In this document: positions 53,191-59,773 of the stretch, in pieces
Layout: the number at the start of each line of letters is the position of its first letter
How positions within the stretch are numbered: position 1 is the first letter of the stretch
Source: Alphaproteobacteria bacterium
GTDB taxonomy: Bacteria > Pseudomonadota > Alphaproteobacteria > Paracaedibacterales > VGCI01
Direction of reading: 5' to 3'
Assembly (NCBI GenBank): GCA_016869075.1
Contig: VGEY01000009.1
Location: 1-59,773, forward strand
Length of the DNA stretch: 59,773 nt
The notes under the pieces: model-generated
Database searches by the model: none
The model's input: only the letters and a program-made list of their open reading frames with translations
What the model was told of the DNA's origin: nothing
Program-made: the position numbers and the translations under genes

Positions 53191-53877
53191 CTATTTTTCG
53201 TTACTATAAATGAGATAATGGAAAAAGGAACCCAATACAGCCCCCCCTAAACTGGTTAGTGCAAAAAATCCAAGTTGTTCTACGGCCCATTTGTTAGCAA
53301 ATGCAGCTGTGCCAATGCTGCGTGCAAAATTTGCTGAGCCATTGGTAATGGGGATTGAAAATAAATAGATTCCAATGAACGTAACGCCGATGGCCAAGCC
53401 ACCAAATCCTTTTGCAAATCCAGAGCTTATAGAGCTGAGGGTTACGAAGACAAGCAATGCTGTTATGCTGATGTCTGTGACAGCACAAGAGATAGGATTA
53501 TAGTGACTTGGAGAGTGTTCACCATATCCATTTGCTCCAAAAACATCTGCCACAAATCCTGTTTGACCTGTAGCAATAATATAAAGTAGATAACCACCGA
53601 TAATACTGCCTACTAACTGAAAGAAGATATAAGGAATAATCAACTTGACGTCAAATCGCTTGCGAAATGCCAATCCAAGTGTAATTGCTGGATTTATGTG
53701 TCCACCAGAAATAGGTCCCAATACGTAAGTTAATGCCATAAGTGTGAAACCAAACGTAAGTGCAATACCTAATGGACCAATTTCGTGTCCTGCAATAATG
53801 GCGCTTCCACATCCAATTAATACCAACATTAATGTACCTATCATTTCTGCAAAATATTTTGAAAAGGAACTGTACAT
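53191..53877 (-). CDS. Aquaporin (MIP family) with altered second NPA box
   Basis: A 228-residue, six-segment channel protein of the MIP family. The first half-helix motif is normal (GGHINPAITLG, Asn62-Pro-Ala64), but the second reads SANFARS: Asn183-Phe184-Ala185 with the selectivity Arg186 kept. Aligned to E. coli AqpZ, the filter His is Tyr171 and the filter Thr is Gly180, while Phe42 is kept. Water, glycerol or another small solute could pass; the filter fits neither the AqpZ nor the GlpF pattern. I use the ATG at 53877, with GGAGG five bases ahead; an ATG four codons upstream is less likely. Confidence 0.9.
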   Translation of the reverse strand: MYSSFSKYFAEMIGTLMLVLIGCGSAIIAGHEIGPLGIALTFGFTLMALTYVLGPISGGHINPAITLGLAFRKRFDVKLIIPYIFFQLVGSIIGGYLLYIIATGQTGFVADVFGANGYGEHSPSHYNPISCAVTDISITALLVFVTLSSISSGFAKGFGGLAIGVTFIGIYLFSIPITNGSANFARSIGTAAFANKWAVEQLGFFALTSLGGAVLGSFFHYLIYSNEK

Positions 53878-54053
53878 TCTAGCCTCCATAAAGTGATCAA
53901 TCTATTTCCGTTTTGAGCATAGACCAAAAAAAGAGATAAATCTTCTAAAATTTTATTTATTATTTTATGTTATCAAATTTATTTGTAAGAAAATCAGATA
54001 TTTAAGTTTCTTGTGAGAGTAATAATAATGATTGTGGGGGAGAAAAGAATGGT

Positions 54054-54073
54054 GCCCCTCTTCTAAAAGGGGC
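54054..54073. terminator. Candidate terminator of dksA
   Basis: GCCCCT (54054-54059) pairs with AGGGGC (54068-54073) around an eight-base loop, followed on the minus strand by a pyrimidine-rich tract. A second small hairpin, AACCTT/AAGGTT, lies at 54084-54103, closer to dksA. Confidence 0.4.
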
Positions 54074-54119
54074 TCATAAGTACAACCTTTATAATGCAAG
54101 GTTTAATTTGGGAGTATTA

Positions 54120-54536
54120 TTAGTCATCCCTTTGAAGGCGTTCGCGTCTCTCATGGCGCTCTTGGGCTTCTAAGCTTAATGTAGCAATGGGGCGTGCCTC
54201 TAAGCGTTTAACTCCAATGGGTTCTCCTGTTTCATCACAATATCCGTAGGACCCTTCATCTATTCTTCTAAGAGCATCATCTATTTTATTGATAAGTTTT
54301 CTTTCGCGATCTCTTGCGCGGAGTTCGATTGTGCGGTCTGTTTCATTCGCGGCGCAATCAACCATATCTGCTTCGACTTGAGGCTCTTCTTGAAGATGGG
54401 TAATGGTTTCATTTGATTCATGAAGTAATTGATCTCTCCAAGACAGAAGACGCTGTTTGAAATACTCAATCTGTTGAGAATTCATAAATGGTTCGTCATC
54501 CGAAGGGCGGTAGGTATCAGGCACGTTTACTGGCAT
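54120..54536 (-). CDS. dksA: RNA polymerase-binding transcription factor DksA
   Basis: DksA binds the RNA polymerase secondary channel and works with ppGpp. The 138-residue product has the coiled-coil (EYFKQRLLSWRDQLLHES through DRERKLINKIDDALRRID) with the tip region VDCAANETDRTIE, and the C-terminal globular part YGYCDETGEPIGVKRLEARPIATLSLEAQERHE. Only one of the four zinc cysteines remains there, as in other alphaproteobacterial DksA proteins. GAGGAG lies five bases before the ATG at 54536. The 270-base gap to grpE is AT-rich; no heat-shock promoter could be assigned in it. Confidence 0.94.
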   Translation of the reverse strand: MPVNVPDTYRPSDDEPFMNSQQIEYFKQRLLSWRDQLLHESNETITHLQEEPQVEADMVDCAANETDRTIELRARDRERKLINKIDDALRRIDEGSYGYCDETGEPIGVKRLEARPIATLSLEAQERHERRERLQRDD

Positions 54537-54807
54537 ACACACTCCTCAATTAATAATTGTTATTAACCTCAAAACTGTCATAATACTAGTTAAAATAAAG
54601 TTAATATTTGTTTACTATAGGGTGCGACAAAATGACATGCAAGTCCCTAAAATTATCTACAATTTTTCTTAAAATGTTAAGAAAACTGCCATCCTGGGGA
54701 GAATCCCTACTGTGGCATATACGACACAAGCGAAAGGAATTTATCTTATTTCTTCCGTACTTTATAATATATATAATATCCACATTAAATTAATACAGGA
54801 GCTACTT

Positions 54808-55407
54808 GTGCGTAACGAAACAATTCATAATCAGAATGATTTTTCTACAGGAAATGTAGACAATGACAATAATGTTGATTCCGATAAAGCTACAGAAATT
54901 GCTGAGAAGTTAGAAAAGCAGGCTGAATCTGAAGAAAAGGAATTAACTTCTCTTGAAGAAGAAGTTGCATCCTTAAAAGATCAATGGCTTCGTGCCATGG
55001 CAGAGACAGAAAATTTGCGGCGTCGCGCTCACCGTGATAAAGAAGAGGCCCTAAAGTACGCAAGTACGAATTTTGGGCGGGATATGTTATCTATTGCCGA
55101 TAATTTGCGCCGTGCGCTGGAGACTTGCCAGGTATCGGAGGATTTGCCAGAGTCAGTCAAAGCTTTAATACAAGGCGTGGAATTAACAGAGAGCGCTTTA
55201 CTTTCAGCTTTCGAGCGTCACGGAATAAAGAAAATTAACCCTTTAAAAGAAAAATTCGATGCAAACTTCCATCAAGCGATGTTTGAAGTTGAGGATACGA
55301 GCGTACCAGTTGGTACAATTGTTGAGGTTTTGCAAGTAGGTTATACGATGCATGATCGTCTTTTACGTCCAGCTATGGTTGGTGTGGCAAAAGGGGGAGA
55401 GAAGTAA
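54808..55407 (+). CDS. grpE: Nucleotide exchange factor GrpE
   Basis: GrpE releases ADP from DnaK. The acidic N-terminal region and long coiled coil (EKLEKQAESEEKELTSLEEE in part) lead into the conserved RAMAETENLRRRAHRDKEEA, NLRRALE and FDANFHQAMFEVED, and the C-terminal beta domain VLQVGYTMHDRLLRPAMVGVAKG. I start at GTG 54808, with AGGAG seven bases upstream, giving 199 residues; the frame is open 96 bases further upstream but that part is not GrpE-like. Confidence 0.95.
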   Translation: MRNETIHNQNDFSTGNVDNDNNVDSDKATEIAEKLEKQAESEEKELTSLEEEVASLKDQWLRAMAETENLRRRAHRDKEEALKYASTNFGRDMLSIADNLRRALETCQVSEDLPESVKALIQGVELTESALLSAFERHGIKKINPLKEKFDANFHQAMFEVEDTSVPVGTIVEVLQVGYTMHDRLLRPAMVGVAKGGEK

Positions 55408-55465
55408 TATTGACTTCCTTATGTATTGTATTTTTTTAACTTTTTTGGCCTAAAAGGCAGCTTCG

Positions 55466-55486
55466 CATTGAGGAACATTCTCAATG
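55466..55486. other. Inverted repeat upstream of dnaK
   Basis: CATTGAG (55466-55472) and CTCAATG (55480-55486) flank a seven-base loop about 100 bases before dnaK. It is not a CIRCE element (the TTAGCACTC half-site is missing). It may be a grpE terminator, since a T run lies at about 55497-55502, or a protein-binding site. Confidence 0.35.
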
Positions 55487-55588
55487 TAAATTCTTGATTT
55501 TTTAATGCCAATGTTTTATATTATTAGCAAATGAAGCTCGATGCTGCTAATTTAATTAGATAAGTATTATTTGTTTAGGAGAAGACTA

Positions 55589-57511
55589 ATGGCAAAAGTA
55601 ATTGGGATTGACCTGGGTACCACAAACTCATGTGTTGCAGTGATGGAAGGTAAAAATGCACGGGTCATTGAAAATTCAGAAGGCGCACGTACAACCCCCT
55701 CAATGGTATCCTTCGGAGAAAATAGTGAACGCCTAGTTGGCCAGGCTGCTAAACGCCAGGCAGTTACTAATCCTGAAAATACATTGTTTGCAATCAAACG
55801 CCTTATTGGCCGTCGATTTGATGATCCTATCACAAAAAAAGATATGGATCTTGTTCCTTATAAAATTATTAAGGGTGAAAACGGGGACGCATGGGTAGAG
55901 TCACGGGGAGAGAAATATAGCCCAAGTCAAATAAGTGCGTTCATTCTTCAAAAAATGAAAGAAACAGCTGAAGCCTTTTTAGGTGAAACTGTATCTCAAG
56001 CAGTCATAACTGTTCCAGCTTATTTTAATGATTCTCAACGCCAAGCAACCAAAGATGCTGGGCGCATTGCTGGCTTAGAAGTGTTACGCATTATTAACGA
56101 ACCAACAGCTGCTGCGCTTGCTTATGGCCTTGAAAAGAAGGGAAGCGGTACTGTAGCCGTTTACGACCTTGGAGGCGGAACTTTTGATGTTTCCATTCTT
56201 GAAATAGGGGACGGTGTTTTTGAAGTCAAGGCGACCAATGGCGATACTTTCTTAGGCGGCGAGGATTTCGATGCCCGTATCATGGACTTTGTGGCTGATG
56301 AATTTAAAAAGGAGCAAGGAATAGATTTGCGACAGGATAAGTTGGCGCTTCAAAGATTAAAAGAAGCTGCTGAAAAAGCAAAGATTGAACTCTCCTCCTC
56401 AATGCAAACAGAAATCAATCTTCCCTTTATTTCAGCTGATGCAGCAGGACCAAAGCACTTAAATGTAAAATTAACACGTGCAAAACTTGAGTCTTTGGTT
56501 GCTGATTTAATTGAAAGAACAGTTGCTCCTTGTAAGGCTGCCTTGAAAGATGCGGGCCTATCAGCGGATAAAATTGAGGAAGTTATTTTGGTAGGTGGTA
56601 TGACCAGAATGCCTAAAGTCATGGAAACTGTAAAAGCTATTTTCGGTCGTGAACCCCACCGTGGAGTCAATCCTGATGAAGTCGTTGCGATTGGTGCAGC
56701 AATTCAAGGTGCCGTGTTGCAAGGAGATGTTAAAGATGTTCTTCTTCTTGATGTTACCCCTCTTTCATTGGGTATTGAAACTTTGGGGGGTGTCTTTACG
56801 CGCCTAATCGAACGCAATACGACAATACCGACACGCAAAAGCCAAACTTTCTCGACGGCAGATGATAATCAAACTGCTGTTACAATCCGAGTTTTCCAGG
56901 GCGAGAGAGAAATGGCTGCTGACAATAAATTACTGGGCCAGTTTGATTTAGTTGGAATTCCGTCAGCGCCGCGCGGAATGCCACAAATCGAGGTAACTTT
57001 TGATATTGATGCCAACGGAATTGTGCAAGTATCTGCCAAAGACAAGGCAACGGGTAAAGAACAACAAATTCGTATCCAAGCTTCTGGTGGATTATCAGAA
57101 GCTGATATCGACAAAATGGTTCAAGAAGCTGAAGCCAACGCTGAGGCGGATAAGAAGCGACGCGAAATGGTTGAGGCAAAAAATCATGGTGAGGCTCTTC
57201 TTCATTCCACCGAGAAATCTCTTGCAGAACACGGTGACAAAATTTCAGCTGAAGAAAAGTCAGCGATTGAAGCTGATATTGCTGCTTTAAAAACTGCCCT
57301 TGAAGGTGAGGATGCAGCTCATATTCAGCAAAAAACCCAAAACCTCTCAACTTCGGCAATGAAATTAGGCGAAGCCATGTATAAGGACATGAAAGCTCAA
57401 GAATCTGCGTCGCATACAGAGGAAAGTTCTGCTGCTGAACCTAAAGATGGTAAGGTGGTTGACGCAGAATTTGAGGATGTTGAAGAACAGCCCAAGAAAA
57501 AGTCTCAATAA
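55589..57511 (+). CDS. dnaK: Molecular chaperone DnaK (Hsp70)
   Basis: The 640-residue Hsp70 chaperone. The nucleotide-binding domain has [18 protein letters not shown], the [21 protein letters not shown] segments, [14 protein letters not shown] and [13 protein letters not shown]; the interdomain linker [15 protein letters not shown] precedes the substrate-binding domain, and the lid is followed by an acidic tail. The ATG at 55589 has AGGAGA six bases upstream; the frame is open 18 bases further but without a site. Between grpE and dnaJ. Confidence 0.97.
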   Translation: MAKVIGIDLGTTNSCVAVMEGKNARVIENSEGARTTPSMVSFGENSERLVGQAAKRQAVTNPENTLFAIKRLIGRRFDDPITKKDMDLVPYKIIKGENGDAWVESRGEKYSPSQISAFILQKMKETAEAFLGETVSQAVITVPAYFNDSQRQATKDAGRIAGLEVLRIINEPTAAALAYGLEKKGSGTVAVYDLGGGTFDVSILEIGDGVFEVKATNGDTFLGGEDFDARIMDFVADEFKKEQGIDLRQDKLALQRLKEAAEKAKIELSSSMQTEINLPFISADAAGPKHLNVKLTRAKLESLVADLIERTVAPCKAALKDAGLSADKIEEVILVGGMTRMPKVMETVKAIFGREPHRGVNPDEVVAIGAAIQGAVLQGDVKDVLLLDVTPLSLGIETLGGVFTRLIERNTTIPTRKSQTFSTADDNQTAVTIRVFQGEREMAADNKLLGQFDLVGIPSAPRGMPQIEVTFDIDANGIVQVSAKDKATGKEQQIRIQASGGLSEADIDKMVQEAEANAEADKKRREMVEAKNHGEALLHSTEKSLAEHGDKISAEEKSAIEADIAALKTALEGEDAAHIQQKTQNLSTSAMKLGEAMYKDMKAQESASHTEESSAAEPKDGKVVDAEFEDVEEQPKKKSQ

Positions 57512-57568
57512 ACAAGGTTGCTCGAGATAAATGAGTCCTTTAATAATTGGATAAATTGGTCTTTCCCT

Positions 57569-57606
57569 AAAGGTTTTAAGTGCATTCTTGTGCTCTTAAA
57601 ACCTTT
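57569..57606. terminator. Hairpin between dnaK and dnaJ
   Basis: A 12-bp perfect stem (57569-57580 with 57595-57606) with a 14-base loop that can pair further (GCA with TGC) lies between the dnaK stop and the dnaJ start. It could partly terminate transcription or stabilise the dnaK message, lowering dnaJ expression relative to dnaK. Confidence 0.55.
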
Positions 57607-57647
57607 TAGCTAAAGTAGTTTTTAGAAATTAAAAATGTAGAATATTT

Positions 57648-58793
57648 ATGGCTAAGGCAAAACAAGATTATTATGAGCTATTGGAAGTCAGTCGGTCTGC
57701 AACTGCTGAGGAACTAAAAAAAGCCTATCGTAAGCTTGCGATGAAATATCATCCTGATCGTAATCCCAATGATAAGGCTGCTGAAGCCAAATTCAAAGAA
57801 ATTTCAGAAGCTTATGATGTGTTGCGTGATGATCAAAAGCGCGCGGCATATGATCGTTTTGGTCATCAAGCATTCGAAGGGGGACACCCCGGTTCTGGAG
57901 CTCATCCTGGAGCCTCAGGTTTTGGTTTTGATTTTTCTGATCTTTTTGATGAAATGTTTTCTGGAATGAATGGAGGATTCCGTTCGCCTGAAGTAAATTT
58001 ACGTGGGTCTGATATACGTTACAATGCCGATATAACCCTAGAAGAAGCTTTTAATGGGACGACACCGCGTGTCAAGTACACCACAGCTGTAGGATGTGAT
58101 TCCTGCAAGGGATCAGGGGGAGAAGGGGGAGAAGAACCCAAAACCTGCGGTACGTGCCAAGGTCGGGGAAAGATTCGTACGCAACAAGGTTTCTTTACCA
58201 TAGAGCGCACATGCCATAGCTGCCAAGGGGTTGGTAAGACCATCGAAAACCCTTGCAAAAGCTGCCAAGGAACAGGGCGCGTTCGTCGAGAAAAGACACT
58301 CGATGTTAAAATACCACCAGGAGTGGAAGATGGGACACGTATCCGCGTTGCAGCGGGTGGTGAAGCAGGCATTCGAGGGGGAGAACCGGGGGATTTATAC
58401 GTTTTTGTGAGTATTCACCCCCATCGTTTTTTTCAAAGAAATGGGACGGATATTTATTGCCGGATTCCAATCGTTATGACAACAGCCGCATTGGGGGGTG
58501 AGATTGAAGTCCCCACCATTGAGGGAACACGAACGAAATTAAAAATCCCAGCTGGAACACAAAGTGGCCACCAATTCCGCTTGCGCGGGAAGGGGATGGC
58601 TGTATTTCGTCGTCCAAGTGCCCGTGGGGATATGTATGTCGAAGCATTAGTCGAAACGCCAATGAACCTTACAAAGCGCCAACAAGAGCTCTTAAGGGAA
58701 TTTGAAGAAGGTAGTAAGCAGGAATCAACAAGCCCCCAATCTGCAGGTTTCTTTTCTAAAATGCGAGATCTTTGGGGCGACAAAGGGCTATAG
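57648..58793 (+). CDS. dnaJ: Co-chaperone DnaJ (Hsp40)
   Basis: Full-length DnaJ, 381 residues: J domain (residues 1-70) with the HPD motif in [10 protein letters not shown], a Gly/Phe-rich segment ([20 protein letters not shown]), the zinc domain with four CxxCxGxG repeats ([32 protein letters not shown]), and the C-terminal substrate domain. It stimulates the DnaK ATPase. No strong ribosome-binding site is visible before the ATG, in line with lower output than dnaK. Confidence 0.97.
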   Translation: MAKAKQDYYELLEVSRSATAEELKKAYRKLAMKYHPDRNPNDKAAEAKFKEISEAYDVLRDDQKRAAYDRFGHQAFEGGHPGSGAHPGASGFGFDFSDLFDEMFSGMNGGFRSPEVNLRGSDIRYNADITLEEAFNGTTPRVKYTTAVGCDSCKGSGGEGGEEPKTCGTCQGRGKIRTQQGFFTIERTCHSCQGVGKTIENPCKSCQGTGRVRREKTLDVKIPPGVEDGTRIRVAAGGEAGIRGGEPGDLYVFVSIHPHRFFQRNGTDIYCRIPIVMTTAALGGEIEVPTIEGTRTKLKIPAGTQSGHQFRLRGKGMAVFRRPSARGDMYVEALVETPMNLTKRQQELLREFEEGSKQESTSPQSAGFFSKMRDLWGDKGL

Positions 58794-59034
58794 CCTTCCC
58801 TTCGCACTTTTAAAACTTTTCATGACATATTATGGCAAGATGTTAACACTTTATTTACGCAAGAGTGCATTTATATTTTATTAACTATATAATACAAATT
58901 TCTTTTTAAGCAATTCTAAGACAATTTTAAGTAAAAACCATCTCACTATTGAAATAAATTTTAGCAAAACTATTTTAAGACATGTAAGTTTAACCAAACT
59001 TTTCTTAATCCTCTATTCACGGGAGATTTGAATA

Positions 59035-59367
59035 ATGTTTACTTTATCAGATTTAACAGTAAAGAAGGTTATAAAAGCGGCTGCTCTGTGTGGTATCTTG
59101 TTGATGGGTCTTAGTGATAATACAAAAGCTAGTCCGGATGATCCTCCGCCAGCTATATATGTATTGCCACAAAATCCAGCGGCGGCTCCTCCTCCACCTC
59201 CTCCCGCTCCTGGCGGTGGTGAAGTCCCACCCCCCGGACCAGCTCCATGTGCACCACCCCCCTGTCCCCCTCCACCTCCTCCTTGTGGTGGATTGAACAT
59301 AGCCGGTTTCACGGGTGGAATCCCTGGATTTACTGGTGGAATTCCAGGGCTTGGTGTAGGTCACTAA
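59035..59367 (+). CDS. Small secreted proline-rich protein
   Basis: Unrecognised 110-residue protein with a signal peptide (VIKAAALCGILLMGLSDNTKA, about residues 12-32) and a mature part beginning SPDDPPPAIYVLPQNP, then a Pro/Gly/Cys low-complexity region (PPPPPPAPGGG; CAPPPCPPPPPPCGG) and an ending with three FTGGIPG-like units. The four Cys could form disulfides. GGAG precedes the ATG and a strong terminator follows. The 240 bases upstream (58794-59034) are AT-rich and hold no other gene that I can support. It shares its mature N-terminus with the next gene. Confidence 0.75.
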   Translation: MFTLSDLTVKKVIKAAALCGILLMGLSDNTKASPDDPPPAIYVLPQNPAAAPPPPPPAPGGGEVPPPGPAPCAPPPCPPPPPPCGGLNIAGFTGGIPGFTGGIPGLGVGH

Positions 59368-59384
59368 GACACCTTTAGTTATCC

Positions 59385-59433
59385 AATACTCTGCTTTCTC
59401 TCATTTTTGTGAAGAGGAGGCAGAGTATTTTTA
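59385..59433 (+). terminator. Rho-independent terminator of the proline-rich gene
   Basis: AATACTCTGC (59385-59394) pairs perfectly with GCAGAGTATT (59420-59429), with further pairing possible inside the loop, and is followed by a short T run. Confidence 0.75.
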
Positions 59434-59519
59434 TGCAAATTGAAAATATTTAAAATAAAACTATATTAAATATTAAAGGTTTATAAATTGTTAATATTTT
59501 TATTTAATAGAGAGTTAAA

Positions 59520-59660
59520 ATGCTTAATTTTTCCAAATTACTTCTGAATAGTATAGTAAAATCTATAGGCCTAACCTGTATCTTTGTTGTGGGCCTCTGT
59601 GGTGAAACGAAAGCTAATCCTGACAATCCTCCACCTGCGATCTATGTTTGTCATTGGTAA
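59520..59660 (+). CDS. Short exported paralogue of the proline-rich protein
   Basis: A 46-residue frame: a signal-peptide-like segment (SIVKSIGLTCIFVVGLCGET, about 11-30) then KANPDNPPPAIYVCHW and a stop. The stretch A(S/N)PD(D/N)PPPAIYV is shared with the gene just upstream, so the two are tandem paralogues, and this one lacks the Pro/Gly/Cys tail. GAGAG precedes the ATG. It is either a genuine short exported peptide or the remnant of a longer copy cut by the TAA at 59658-59660. Confidence 0.55.
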   Translation: MLNFSKLLLNSIVKSIGLTCIFVVGLCGETKANPDNPPPAIYVCHW

Positions 59661-59773
59661 TATGAAATCCCCACATAAAGGGCGTTAAAAATCCCCACCC
59701 CTGAAAAATAGGGAAACAGGATTTTAATAGTTCCATAATGAGACGATTATGGAGCCCTCAAATGATAGGATTT
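59661..59773. other. Right-edge sequence with AAATCCCCAC repeats
   Basis: AAATCCCCAC occurs twice (around 59666 and 59690), followed by a short open frame that runs off the edge. The look is of the end of a mobile element, but the window stops before this can be decided. Confidence 0.2.

Noticed and set aside
55466..55486. CIRCE-type HrcA operator upstream of dnaK.
   Set aside because: The inverted repeat CATTGAG/CTCAATG does not resemble the TTAGCACTC-N9-GAGTGCTAA consensus, and no hrcA is present.

Overview
The window is one contiguous piece of an AT-rich alphaproteobacterial chromosome. This is read from an NDUFA12-type complex I subunit, an alphaproteobacterial DksA that has lost the usual zinc-finger cysteines, separate glyQ/glyS genes, a ccmABCDE-F/H cytochrome c maturation cluster and a nearly complete division/cell-wall (dcw) cluster. 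The many small lineage-specific exported proteins, an F-box-like protein, a secreted PTP-like phytase homologue, a LicD protein and GTCATTGCGAG-type interspersed repeats suggest a host-associated lineage. Holosporales/Paracaedibacter-like is my best guess; no rRNA is present to confirm it.

Layout. 1-900: end of an unknown gene, an interspersed repeat, and NDUFA12 on the minus strand. 858-21771: the dcw cluster mraZ-rsmH-ftsL-ftsI-murE-murF-mraY-murD-ftsW, then murG, then murC-murB-ddl-ftsQ-ftsA-ftsZ. It opens with a four-fold MraZ-type operator. Two accessory genes split it: an oppositely transcribed secreted protein between ftsW and murG, and a DUF3800 gene between murG and murC. 21839-24569: an MsrQ-like membrane protein, rplM-rpsI, rpmG, and a KamB/NpmA-like 16S rRNA methyltransferase whose N-terminus carries two in-frame TGA codons. 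24802-31899: a large secreted protein of unknown function, then on the minus strand rplU-rpmA, a GST, a thioredoxin-like protein, sppA and fabI, then a histidine-rich secreted protein on the plus strand. 32007-35242: an RRM protein, tRNA-Glu(CTC), licD, and a secreted protein with an internal 134-residue domain duplication. 35279-40799 (minus strand): ccmA-ccmB-ccmC-ccmD-ccmE, a fused ccmF-ccmH and a HAD phosphatase. 40930-46253: glyQ-glyS and the F-box/Sel1-like secreted protein. 46351-48608 (minus strand): thrS with a small exported protein coupled to it. 48810-53107: radA-cvpA-PTP-like phytase-nnrD. 53191-54536 (minus strand): an aquaporin with an altered second NPA box, and dksA. 54808-58793: grpE-dnaK-dnaJ. 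59035-59660: two tandem small exported paralogues.

Functionally the backbone is housekeeping: peptidoglycan precursor synthesis (MurB to MurG, MraY, Ddl) wired to the divisome (FtsL, I, W, Q, A, Z), translation, protein quality control, type I cytochrome c maturation and fatty-acid synthesis. Nine proteins with export signals and no clear housekeeping role lie between these blocks, mostly as single genes; promoters could be proposed for three of them. They are the most likely host-interface genes. No CRISPR array, rRNA operon, prophage or intact insertion sequence was seen.
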